The notes under the pieces: generated by a model
The model's input: only the letters and a program-made list of their open reading frames with translations
Told to the model about the DNA's origin: nothing
The model's database searches: none
NCBI GenBank assembly: GCA_029856105.1
Contig: JAHQWH010000015.1
Location: 1-64,000 of the forward strand
Length of the DNA: 64,000 nucleotides
Reading direction: 5' to 3'
DNA from: Promethearchaeia archaeon
GTDB taxonomy: Archaea > Asgardarchaeota > Lokiarchaeia > Sigyniarchaeales > SOKP01
Program-made: the position numbers and the translations under genes
Shown: positions 27,305 to 35,611 of the stretch, in pieces
Layout of the letters: the number at the start of each line of letters is the position of its first letter
How positions within the stretch are numbered: the stretch's first letter is position 1

Positions 27305-27515
27305 GATATTTTTTGAATATACATTTTTGTAGAATAATAATTTCTAGCAATATTTGATCTTTCTTTTTCACAATTTGATAATATCACATAGTAATTTGAT
27401 CATGTCCTTTAAAAAAGGAGAATAAGTTAAAATAAAATTGACTTTTCCTTTGAGAAAAGCTCAAATATAAACCTTTTCTTTTTCTGAATAATGATTAATT
27501 AAATTTAAATTGAGT
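27305..27515 (+). repeat. Diverged intergenic block B in the 371-bp gap before the TusA operon
   Basis: Partner of block A at 21330-21520 (shared words TTTTGAATAT, ATTTGATCTTT, AAATTGACTTTTCC, GAGAAAAGCT, TTCTGAATAA). Its hairpin CTTTTC/GAAAAG is at 27442-27459. The gap 27235-27605 otherwise shows only T-rich sequence after fdhA (a possible terminator) and GAATGATTC at 27547; no coding frame. Confidence 0.6.
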
Positions 27516-27605
27516 ATAATATAAATAGAATTATCGATTTTTAATCGAATGATTCTTTAATGAATCTTTATTCACATAAAAAAAAAAACAACTAGGTAAA
27601 AAAAA

Positions 27606-27839
27606 ATGGTTGACATTACAGAAACTTTGGATGTTTCGGGCGAGGTTTGCCCTTATCCAGACGTAAAAAGTAAAAGAAAAGTTAAGAAAATGAATTCAGG
27701 AGAAGTTCTCGAGATTCTTGTCGATTATCCTCTCTCAGCTGAGAGGATTCCTGAGACAATGGAATCTTTAGGCCACAAAGTACTTTCTAACGAAAAAACA
27801 GGTACTTCGGCGTGGAGAATCCTGATTCAAATAAAATAA
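27606..27839 (+). CDS. tusA-like: TusA/SirA-like sulfur (or selenium) carrier protein
   Basis: 77 residues. TusA family: small protein that carries a persulfide (or selenide) on one Cys. The family signature is seen in DVSGEVCPYPDVKSKRKVKK, with Cys in CPYP. The C-terminal beta-strand and helix layout is complete. It is the first gene of a five-gene unit with a YedE-type permease and three DsrE-fold proteins (13 bases to the next gene). In bacteria TusA/YedF-like proteins paired with YedE have been tied to selenium as well as sulfur handling. Confidence 0.9.
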   Translation: MVDITETLDVSGEVCPYPDVKSKRKVKKMNSGEVLEILVDYPLSAERIPETMESLGHKVLSNEKTGTSAWRILIQIK

Positions 27840-27852
27840 GGTGAAAAAATAA

Positions 27853-28893
27853 ATGGAATTTATGTATGCTTTAATAGGTGGACTTATAGTTGGAGTCCTA
27901 TTTGGTTTCGTGTTGCAACGTGGAAGATTCTGTATGAATTCTGCCTTCAGAGACATAATCCTATTGAAAGAATTTAAATTAGCAAAAGCAGTAGTTATCG
28001 CGTTGATAACTCTAATGATCGGTTTCGCTATATTTGCTTTCGCTGGAGTAATTCAGTTAGCTCCAAAACCTTTAAAAATATGGGGTGCGGTTGTCGGAGG
28101 TCTAGTATTTGGTATTGGAATGGTTCTTGCAGCGGGATGTGCTAGCGGAACTACATATCGAGTAGGAGAAGGTATGGTGGGATCTCTCGTAGCTGGTTTT
28201 GGATTAACACTCGGAGCTTTAATGACTGGATTTGGCGTTTTATCTGATGCAAAAGTATTTTTGCAAAAGACAGTCATTGGAGAAGGTCCAGCACTTACGC
28301 TTTTTGGAGAATTTGGAGCATTAACCCCGATTTTTATGCTTATCTTAGGAATTGTTGGTGCTGTATTAACATTTTATTTCTGGGGATTACCTGTGCTTAA
28401 AAAGAAAATGGAAGCAAAAGAACCCTTAGTGAAATTTGACAACGCAGTTGAATCTATCTTTAAAAAAGCTTATCCTTGGTGGGTAACTGGAATCGTTATT
28501 GGAATAATCGGAACTGTTGCGTATATCGTTAGTAACGGAGTACTAGGTATTACTGGAGGATGGATGGATTTAAGTTTGTGGCTTACTACAGGAGATGTTG
28601 TTGCGTGGGCTGGTTTTATAATTCTTGGTGCTATCATTGGATCTTTCATTAGTGCTTATATCGGTGGCGAATTTAAAATTAGAGTTCCAAAAGATGGATT
28701 AACATTATTAAAACAATTGATTGGCGGAATTTTAATGGGTTTTGGCGCTGTAACAGCGATGGGATGTAACATTACTAACATTTTAGGTGGTGTTCCACAG
28801 CTTTCATTACATAGTATTATTACAGGAGCTTGTATAATGTTTGGCTCTTGGATAATGGCTTATCTTCTCTTCATGAGAGGAGACAAAGAATAA
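27853..28893 (+). CDS. yedE-like: YeeE/YedE-family permease (thiosulfate or selenium type)
   Basis: 346 residues, about ten membrane helices in two homologous halves. The conserved cysteines expected for TsuA/YeeE sulfur transporters are present: RGRFCMNSAF, LAAGCASGTTYRVGEG and TAMGCNITNILGG. TsuA imports thiosulfate by hydrogen bonding through these cysteines, and YedE relatives are proposed in selenium metabolism. The order TusA-YedE-DsrE supports import followed by hand-over of a reduced sulfur or selenium atom. Substrate cannot be decided from sequence. Confidence 0.9.
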   Translation: MEFMYALIGGLIVGVLFGFVLQRGRFCMNSAFRDIILLKEFKLAKAVVIALITLMIGFAIFAFAGVIQLAPKPLKIWGAVVGGLVFGIGMVLAAGCASGTTYRVGEGMVGSLVAGFGLTLGALMTGFGVLSDAKVFLQKTVIGEGPALTLFGEFGALTPIFMLILGIVGAVLTFYFWGLPVLKKKMEAKEPLVKFDNAVESIFKKAYPWWVTGIVIGIIGTVAYIVSNGVLGITGGWMDLSLWLTTGDVVAWAGFIILGAIIGSFISAYIGGEFKIRVPKDGLTLLKQLIGGILMGFGAVTAMGCNITNILGGVPQLSLHSIITGACIMFGSWIMAYLLFMRGDKE

Positions 28894-28915
28894 GATTTGG
28901 AGTTGACGAAAAAAA

Positions 28916-29278
28916 ATGGCTCGATTAGGAATTCTTTTCTTTGATGGACCGTACCAAGCGCAAGCTGCTGAAACGGTTGTTAAGATATCCAACGCGGCAT
29001 TAGATAAAGGAACTGATGTACGCATCTTTTGCTATATGGATGCCGTTAACGCTGTCTTAGGAAACCAGAAGAAAATTGAAGGTATCTTTAACATCGAAGA
29101 AGGATTTAGAGAGATTTTAAATAAAGGAGCCACCGTTAGATTATGTAATCTATGTCTTTTAGTCAGAGGCACTATGAAAAACTGTTTGACAAAGGAATGC
29201 GGCGACGTAAAGCGAGCAGGAACGCCTGATCTCGCGAAGATTATAGAAGAAACAGATAAACTTATAGTAATTTGTTAA
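28916..29278 (+). CDS. dsrE-like: DsrE-family protein with three to four cysteines
   Basis: 120 residues. DsrE fold, with the characteristic LGILFFDGPYQAQAAETVVKI start and a Cys-rich loop (RLCNLCLLVRGTMKNC, then KECGDV). DsrE/TusD proteins accept sulfur from TusA on a conserved Cys. It lies 22 bases after the permease and 11 before the next DsrE-fold gene. The extra cysteines could permit metal or multi-sulfur binding. Cytosolic. Confidence 0.8.
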   Translation: MARLGILFFDGPYQAQAAETVVKISNAALDKGTDVRIFCYMDAVNAVLGNQKKIEGIFNIEEGFREILNKGATVRLCNLCLLVRGTMKNCLTKECGDVKRAGTPDLAKIIEETDKLIVIC

Positions 29279-29289
29279 GGTGATAAAAA

Positions 29290-29634
29290 ATGGCAGAAGA
29301 GAAAAATGTAGTTATCCTTTTACGGCAACCACCTCATGGAACGCTTTATCCTGTCGAAGGATTGAGAATGACGGTTGCTGTTAGTGCTGACTTTGACCCA
29401 ATTACTATTGCAATCAACGAAGCTGTATATACCTTTACTAAGGACGTCGATAAGACGATGTATGCCTCGCACATCGAGTTCATAAAAAATATCGATTTAG
29501 ATATTTTTGTTGACAAAAAATCGCTTGATGAGCTTGGTCTTACAAAGGACGACCTTATAGACGATGTTGAAATCAAAGAACATGGAGAAATATTAAAAAT
29601 GATTGCGGATTCAACCGTAACCATACCATTTTAG
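29290..29634 (+). CDS. DsrF-like protein lacking cysteine
   Basis: 114 residues. The fold looks DsrE/DsrF-like (VVILLRQPPHGTLYPVEGLR, a Val-rich strand, then AINEAVYTFT). There is no cysteine at all, so it cannot itself carry a persulfide; a structural role in a heteromeric DsrEFH-type ring is likely by analogy. AGGTGATAAAAAATG start context. Adjacent spacing (11 and 15 bases) puts it firmly in the operon. Confidence 0.65.
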   Translation: MAEEKNVVILLRQPPHGTLYPVEGLRMTVAVSADFDPITIAINEAVYTFTKDVDKTMYASHIEFIKNIDLDIFVDKKSLDELGLTKDDLIDDVEIKEHGEILKMIADSTVTIPF

Positions 29635-29649
29635 GAGGATTGAAAAAAG

Positions 29650-29949
29650 ATGGGTAAAAAAGTGTTGTATTTTATTACAAGTGAAGATATTGCTGGTGTA
29701 GAGCTTGCTTCAGAACATACTGGAGAGGACGCAGTAACAATTCTTTTGCTTCAAAACGCTGTCTATTTTGCAAACAAAACTAATAAAATGGTTTCAAATG
29801 CTCTTGATAAAAACGTTACTATTGTTGCAAATAAAGAAGACGTAGAAGTACGTGGAATTAATAACTTCATATCTGATAAAATTAAATTAATTGCTTACGA
29901 TGAAGTAGTCGATTTAATTTTTGCGAACGATACCATTATCAATATGTAA
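29650..29949 (+). CDS. DsrH/TusB-like protein lacking cysteine
   Basis: 99 residues, the usual length for DsrH/TusB. VTILLLQNAVYFANKTNKMV is the family helix region, and the ending IKLIAYDEVVDLIFANDTIINM matches the TusB C-terminus. No cysteine, whereas many DsrH proteins have one. AGGAGG precedes the ATG. Last gene of the TusA-YedE-DsrEFH-like unit. Confidence 0.65.
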   Translation: MGKKVLYFITSEDIAGVELASEHTGEDAVTILLLQNAVYFANKTNKMVSNALDKNVTIVANKEDVEVRGINNFISDKIKLIAYDEVVDLIFANDTIINM

Positions 29950-30155
29950 TATGTAGTAGAGGAAATTTAGGAGATTTAATTAATATTATTTTTTTTTTTC
30001 TATTTTTAATAAAATAAATTGATTCCCAAGGCTGTTTATATAATGAACTTATCAATATTCAAAATTCAATCTATTATATAATTATCTAAGTGAAATTTTT
30101 CAGAATTATTACTTAAAACCTAAATTCTTATAATTTTTACTTCGTATTTTCAATT

Positions 30156-31208
30156 ATGAGTATGAAAAAAGTGAGCTCAGATCTTATTAGGTTAGCCCAT
30201 GGAGCTGGTGGAGTGTTACAAGAAGAACTTATCAATTTTATTACGAAAAATATTACTTATAAAAACGTTAATAAAGGAATAGGGGTTGCGGAGTTGGACG
30301 ATGGGGCCACGATCCCTTTAGAGGAATACGAGCGCGAAATTGTGATTACTGCCGATGGGCATACTGTTTATCCGTTATTTTTTCCAGGGGGTAATTTGGG
30401 TAAATTGAGCGTTTGCGGTACCGTGAACGATTTGATAATGATGGGCGCTCAACCAATAGCGTTAACTTCAATTTTAATCATTGAAGAAGGTTTTAAATTT
30501 GAAAAGTTGGAAAAAATAGTAAATTCGTTTAATTTTACTTCAAAAGAAGCAAACATTGCGATTATAGCTGGAGATACTAAAATAATGCCTAAGGGAACTC
30601 TGAACGAGATGATAATGGCAACTACCGGGATTGGAATCAAAGATAAAAATATAAAAGTTTTAGATAGTAACTTAAAACCCGGCGATAAAATTATCGTAAC
30701 TGGGAGTATAGGAGACCACGGTACGGCGTTAATCGGCAGTCGAGAAGGATTAAATATATCAAGCGATTTGGAATCAGATGTTGGGTTTTTACTCGAAATT
30801 TATAACGTTCTTAAACAAGATATTAGTAATAATTATATTCACGCCATGAAGGACCCAACGAGAGGAGGGATAGCAGGAGCACTGAACGATTGGGCAAATA
30901 AATCAGATATAAGTGTTGTTTTAGAAGAAGAAAAGATTCCAATTAAAAAGCAAGTTAACGCAATCTGTGAAATGTTAGGGTTAGACCCTTTTACTATTGC
31001 TTGCGAAGGAAGAGCTCTCATGTCAGTAGACCCTATTAGAGCTGAAGAAATTTTATATAAAATAAAATCAACTTCAATGGGAAAAGACGCCGAGATAATA
31101 GGTATAGTTAAGGCAGACAATCCTAAAAGAGTACTTCTGAACACGATAGTAGGGGGGACCCGGTTCGTTGATATGCCTTTAGGGGAGCCAATACCGAGAA
31201 TTTGTTAA
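30156..31208 (+). CDS. hypE: Hydrogenase maturation protein HypE
   Basis: 350 residues. Converts the carbamoyl group on its C-terminal Cys to a thiocyanate, the source of the cyanide ligands of the NiFe site. N-terminal LAHGAGGVLQEELI, the metal/ATP-binding ELDDGATIPL and TRGGIAGALND, and the diagnostic C-terminus PRIC are all present, which separates it from the related SelD. It heads a five-gene unit with an unexpected protein (31272), hypD, hypF and an iron-sulfur protein. Confidence 0.95.
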   Translation: MSMKKVSSDLIRLAHGAGGVLQEELINFITKNITYKNVNKGIGVAELDDGATIPLEEYEREIVITADGHTVYPLFFPGGNLGKLSVCGTVNDLIMMGAQPIALTSILIIEEGFKFEKLEKIVNSFNFTSKEANIAIIAGDTKIMPKGTLNEMIMATTGIGIKDKNIKVLDSNLKPGDKIIVTGSIGDHGTALIGSREGLNISSDLESDVGFLLEIYNVLKQDISNNYIHAMKDPTRGGIAGALNDWANKSDISVVLEEEKIPIKKQVNAICEMLGLDPFTIACEGRALMSVDPIRAEEILYKIKSTSMGKDAEIIGIVKADNPKRVLLNTIVGGTRFVDMPLGEPIPRIC

Positions 31209-31271
31209 GATATTTATAGAAATTGAAATTTAAATCGTAAATAAAATAAACCATAACAATTTGAGAAAAAT

Positions 31272-31940
31272 ATGGATATAAGAAAGGAAGAATATCAAAA
31301 AGTTCTTGATAAATTTCCAGATGTTATTTCTGTTTGCGGAGATAATTTTCTTTTGCATTTTGAAATCAATACTGAAATTTTGCTAGAAGTTGATTTTAGA
31401 AAATATCCAAAAAAAATGAAAGCTTATTTAATTAATAATAAAAGAGATAAATTCAAACTCAGTAGGATCGTCTCCTCATTACGGTATTGGAAAGGACATT
31501 CAGCAGTCTCAGTTTTAGAAATAATAGATGAAATTCTTTTATTAATTGATAATATACAATTGAATCAAATTATGATTAAAAAAGATTTTCTTGAGGGATT
31601 AGTTGATATGTGTCAAAAGGGTCATCCCAAAAAAATGAAAGGGGTATTGGGAGTCCATAAAGGAGTTGTATCTGAATATATTATATCATCAAGAGCTTGT
31701 AATGATAGTATAAAAGATTTTAAGTTAATCAGGGCAACATGTAGTATTCCATTAGACTTCTCATATGAGGGAACTTTCATATCACGCCCATCAGGCAGTC
31801 TCTCAACTAATGAGAAATTAAACCAGATTTTTAAAAAACGGAGATTTACTATGCTTTTGGCACATCCTTATAATATTTCTGATAACATAAAGTGTTTTGA
31901 TACTTCTGGTCAAATTTTAGACCATATTATTATTGATTAA
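31272..31940 (+). CDS. Fusion of an RWD/E2-like domain and a JAMM-like pseudoenzyme
   Basis: 222 residues. Residues about 20-95 read like an RWD/UBC fold: three strands (NFLLHFEI, EILLEVDF, KKMKAYLIN), a YP motif (Y45-P46), W73 and a following helix (VSVLEIIDEILLLID); no Cys lies where an E2 has its catalytic one. Residues about 100-222 align with archaeal JAMM domains: DMCQKGHPKK where HPxE is expected, GTFISRPSGSLSTNEKL in place of the HxHPxxxxxPSxxD motif, and a closing FTMLLAHPYN...KCF. Glu, both His and Asp of the zinc site are replaced, so it is predicted inactive. It is inside the hyp operon (64 and 86 base gaps). Function unknown; a ubiquitin-like binding scaffold is inference. Confidence 0.6.
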   Translation: MDIRKEEYQKVLDKFPDVISVCGDNFLLHFEINTEILLEVDFRKYPKKMKAYLINNKRDKFKLSRIVSSLRYWKGHSAVSVLEIIDEILLLIDNIQLNQIMIKKDFLEGLVDMCQKGHPKKMKGVLGVHKGVVSEYIISSRACNDSIKDFKLIRATCSIPLDFSYEGTFISRPSGSLSTNEKLNQIFKKRRFTMLLAHPYNISDNIKCFDTSGQILDHIIID

Positions 31941-32026
31941 AATAGAGTGAAAATTATGGAAATTTTTGATAACCAAGATTTTCAAAGAAGATTAAACTGA
32001 ATTTAAAAAAAAATGAGTAAACCAAA

Positions 32027-33118
32027 ATGGATATACCAGGAATTAAAATTTTAAGAAGTAAAGAATTCACAGATAAAATAATTAAATCAATAAATAGAAC
32101 TGTAAAGGAAATAAAAAAACCAGTTAAGTTTATGCACGTGTGTGGCACTCACGAACACACTCTTTCGAAATATGGGCTAAGACCGTTGTTACCTAAAGAG
32201 ATTGAGATCCTTTCCGGCCCGGGGTGCCCTGTCTGCGTATGCCCCGCTGCAGATATCGACAAGGCAATTGAGCTTGGGAAACGAGACGACACTATAATAA
32301 CTACTTTTGGGGACATGATACGCGTCCCAGCTTCCAACCTTTCCTTAGCAGAATTAAAAGCAATGGGAGCGGATGTAAGAATCGTATATGGCCCTCACGA
32401 TGCGGTCGAAATTGCGAGAGAGAATCCCGATAAAGAAGTAATTTTTTTTGCCATTGGTTTTGAAACTACAGCCCCCCTAGTCGGTTACGAAATAAAAAGC
32501 GAACCCCCCTCTAATTTTTCGGTGATTTGCGCTCATAAGCTCATTCCCGCAGCGTTGGAACTATTAATAAGTCAATCACAACTAAGAATTGATGGTTTTA
32601 TTTCGCCAGGGCATGTATCTACTATAATTGGTTTAAAACCATTTAAAATATTTTCAGACGCTTATAAAGTACCAAATGTAATCGCCGGATTTGAGCCTAA
32701 CGATGTTTTGTTAGGTATTTTAATGCTACTCCAACAAATTAAGAACAAAAAGTTCGAAACTTTGAACGAATATTCGAGAGTAGTAAAACCAGAAGGAAAT
32801 AAAATCGCTCAAAATGTTATCTCAGAGGTTTTTGAATCCGTTTCCTCCCCTTGGAGAGGGATTGGGAGAATTCTTGATGGGGGTTTAGCAATACGAGATA
32901 AGTACGAAAAATTTGATGCTGATAAAAAATTCGATATTAAAATTGAAAAGTCGCAAGATATCCCACCGGGATGTTCGTGCCATTTAATAATGGTAGGTAA
33001 ACTATATCCAAACGAGTGCGAGCTCTTTGGCGAAGTGTGTACTCCACTCAATCCTATTGGCCCATGTATGGTTTCTCAAGAGGGTACATGTGCAATATTT
33101 TATAATTATCATAGATAG
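32027..33118 (+). CDS. hypD: Hydrogenase maturation protein HypD
   Basis: 363 residues. Iron-sulfur scaffold on which the Fe(CN)2CO unit is assembled with HypC. Motifs: FMHVCGTHEHT, SGPGCPVCVCP, FFAIGFETTAP, and a C-terminal Cys-rich [4Fe-4S] region (PPGCSCHLI, then four further Cys up to EGTCAIFY). The length is normal. It is followed by hypF after 53 bases. Confidence 0.95.
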   Translation: MDIPGIKILRSKEFTDKIIKSINRTVKEIKKPVKFMHVCGTHEHTLSKYGLRPLLPKEIEILSGPGCPVCVCPAADIDKAIELGKRDDTIITTFGDMIRVPASNLSLAELKAMGADVRIVYGPHDAVEIARENPDKEVIFFAIGFETTAPLVGYEIKSEPPSNFSVICAHKLIPAALELLISQSQLRIDGFISPGHVSTIIGLKPFKIFSDAYKVPNVIAGFEPNDVLLGILMLLQQIKNKKFETLNEYSRVVKPEGNKIAQNVISEVFESVSSPWRGIGRILDGGLAIRDKYEKFDADKKFDIKIEKSQDIPPGCSCHLIMVGKLYPNECELFGEVCTPLNPIGPCMVSQEGTCAIFYNYHR

Positions 33119-33171
33119 CTTAGATTAAACCTAAAATTTAATGTAAAAGATAAAAACTACAAAATATTTCA

Positions 33172-35577
33172 TTGAACGATCAAAGAACTGTAGAAATTAA
33201 TATCACAGGTATAGTTCAAGGTGTAGGCTTCAGACCGTTTTTGTATAATCTAGCTCGATCCTTAAACCTAACTGGATTTATATTAAACCGAGGGAATGCG
33301 GGAGTTCGATTAGTTTTGCAAGGTTTATCTCAATTGATTGACCAATTTTTCGAAGAAGTTAATCTTAAAAAGCCAAAAATTTCATTTATTGAAAAAATTG
33401 AGTATAAGGATTTAGATCCCAAAATACACTATAATAACCTTGAAATAAGAAAGAGTGAGCAAGGACGAGGAATTAGTTTAACTCTTCCACCAGATATTGC
33501 AATTTGCGACGATTGTTTAATAGACATGAATAATCCCAAACTACCGAAGTATTACAACTATCCATTCATAGCGTGCGCCGTTTGCGGACCGAGATTTACA
33601 ACGGTTAAGGATTTACCATACGATAGAGAGCGAAGTACGATGGTAAATTTTCCTTTCTGTAATAAAGCAGAACCAGAATCTTGCATACAAGAATATTCGA
33701 ATTTTAATAATAAGAGATTTCACGCTCAAACATTTGCTTGTTCTGTTTGCGGTCCTAATTATCAGCTTTACGATAAAGGAAAAAACTCTATTAAAACAGA
33801 TTCGATTGACGAGATATTAAAGATAACTACAAAAAGGATAAAACAAGGAGAAGTTGCGGCAATCAAGGGAATAGGTGGAGTCCATTTAGTTTGCCTTGCT
33901 AACGACGATAAAATAATTCTAGAGCTACGCAGGAGGAAAGGGAAGAGAAAACATAAACCTTTTGCTTTAATGGTTCCAAATTTAGAAATTATTGAGGATT
34001 ACTTTAGCATTTCAGAAAGAGAAAGGGAACTTTTATCTTCTTTTCGCAGACCAATTGTGGTTTTAGAGAAAAATAAAAACTTTAATAAATCTGACATAAG
34101 CGAATTCGTGGCTCCCGGTTTAAACAACATCGGAATTATGCTTCCATATTCAGGTATTCATTATTTACTTTTTGACCATATTGGAAAACAGCCATTAATT
34201 TATACAAGTGGGAACAAATCGAATATTCCTATGGCACTTGAAAACGAAAAGATATTTGATCAACTCAACAATTTAGCCGATTTCTTTCTACTTCATAATA
34301 GACCCATATACCAACGAGCAGACGATAGTGTGCTAAGAGTTCATAACTACAAAGTGAAGCTGATTAGAAGGTCGCGAGGTTATGTACCAGAATATTTACC
34401 ATTACATTTTGAAGTTAAAATCCCAAGTGCTATAGCTACAGGTCCAGAATTAGCAGTGACAGGTGCTTTATTGCGAAGAAATCGAATTTTCCAGACTCAA
34501 CATATTGGAAATGTAACGCACCTTGAAACATACGATTTTTTAAAAAATGCGCTTTTTCATATGAAAAAATTGCTTCAGATAAAAGATTCTGAAATAAAAT
34601 TTATCGCTTGCGACGCTCATCCAGCTTTCGTTACGACTAAGCTAGCAAAGGAGCTATCTGAACTATTAAACGTCAATTTATACCGTATCCAACACCATTA
34701 CGCTCACGCTTTAAGTTTAATGGCGGAAAATAAAATTGCATTAGACGAAAAAATCGTTTGCATAAGCACAGATGGAGTTGGTTACGGCGAAGACGGGAAT
34801 GTTTGGGGGGGTGAAATCTTATTAAGTTCTTATCACGGTTATACACGTCTCGGTCATTTAGAAAATCAGCCTATGATTGGAGGAGACCGATGTACTAAAT
34901 ATCCCGCTAGAATGACGTCTTCCATCGTCCTTAACGCTCTCGGTGTTGAAAAATCAGTAGAAGTATTCAAACAGATTGCCTTAGAAAACGATTTGGAGCA
35001 TAAAAGCACGGAATTGAAAACGATTATTTCTCAATTTGAGCGCGCCGATTATCAATTTCCTAACGAAAATATCCCATTAACAAGTTCCACCGGTAGAATC
35101 TTTGACGCTATTTCATATATTCTAGGAGCTTCGAAATTAAAAAGTTATAGAGGTGAACCTGCTATGAGGCTAGAGGGTTTGGCGTCGAAAGGAAATCCAG
35201 ATAAGATTAAATTAGACATTAAGTATTCGAAGAAAAATGGAATTTATCTTATCAATACTTCAGATTTAATTTTAGACGTAATAAATTTACTAGAAATTAA
35301 AGATTCCAAAAGACAAGATATTGCCGCAAAATTTCAAGTAGAAATTGGATTAGCATTTGCGAAAGTTGCGATTAAAATTGCCAAAGAAAACGATATAGAA
35401 ATGATAGGATTAACTGGTGGCGTTGCTTATAACGATGCTTTTTCAAAGGCGATAAAAGAACGAATCATTAAAGGAGGATTTAGTTTCATTGAACACAATA
35501 TAGTGCCACCTGGGGACGCGGGAATAAGCGTAGGTCAATTAATTGGGGGAACCTTCAAGTATAATAAAAATATTTAA
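33172..35577 (+). CDS. hypF: Carbamoyltransferase HypF
   Basis: 801 residues. Uses carbamoyl phosphate and ATP to carbamoylate HypE. Domains in order: acylphosphatase (GIVQGVGFRPF, about 1-90), two zinc fingers (CDDCLIDM, CAVCGPRFT, CSVCGPNY, about 110-195), YrdC-like (about 200-390) and Kae1-like carbamoyltransferase (IQHHYAHALSLMAEN, about 410-800). All are complete. Start codon is TTG 33172, giving MNDQRTVEINITGIVQG; this fits the domain boundary well. Confidence 0.95.
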   Translation: MNDQRTVEINITGIVQGVGFRPFLYNLARSLNLTGFILNRGNAGVRLVLQGLSQLIDQFFEEVNLKKPKISFIEKIEYKDLDPKIHYNNLEIRKSEQGRGISLTLPPDIAICDDCLIDMNNPKLPKYYNYPFIACAVCGPRFTTVKDLPYDRERSTMVNFPFCNKAEPESCIQEYSNFNNKRFHAQTFACSVCGPNYQLYDKGKNSIKTDSIDEILKITTKRIKQGEVAAIKGIGGVHLVCLANDDKIILELRRRKGKRKHKPFALMVPNLEIIEDYFSISERERELLSSFRRPIVVLEKNKNFNKSDISEFVAPGLNNIGIMLPYSGIHYLLFDHIGKQPLIYTSGNKSNIPMALENEKIFDQLNNLADFFLLHNRPIYQRADDSVLRVHNYKVKLIRRSRGYVPEYLPLHFEVKIPSAIATGPELAVTGALLRRNRIFQTQHIGNVTHLETYDFLKNALFHMKKLLQIKDSEIKFIACDAHPAFVTTKLAKELSELLNVNLYRIQHHYAHALSLMAENKIALDEKIVCISTDGVGYGEDGNVWGGEILLSSYHGYTRLGHLENQPMIGGDRCTKYPARMTSSIVLNALGVEKSVEVFKQIALENDLEHKSTELKTIISQFERADYQFPNENIPLTSSTGRIFDAISYILGASKLKSYRGEPAMRLEGLASKGNPDKIKLDIKYSKKNGIYLINTSDLILDVINLLEIKDSKRQDIAAKFQVEIGLAFAKVAIKIAKENDIEMIGLTGGVAYNDAFSKAIKERIIKGGFSFIEHNIVPPGDAGISVGQLIGGTFKYNKNI

Positions 35578-35611
35578 TAATTATTAATAAATAAAAAAAA
35601 ATAAATTTAAA

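Noticed and set aside
30156-31208. Selenophosphate synthetase (SelD) instead of HypE
   Set aside because: The C-terminus PRIC and the position beside hypD and hypF identify HypE; no SelD-type N-terminal Sec/Cys loop is present.
31272-31940. Active JAMM isopeptidase
   Set aside because: All metal ligands of the JAMM motif (Glu, two His, Asp) are replaced, so catalysis by the usual mechanism is not expected.
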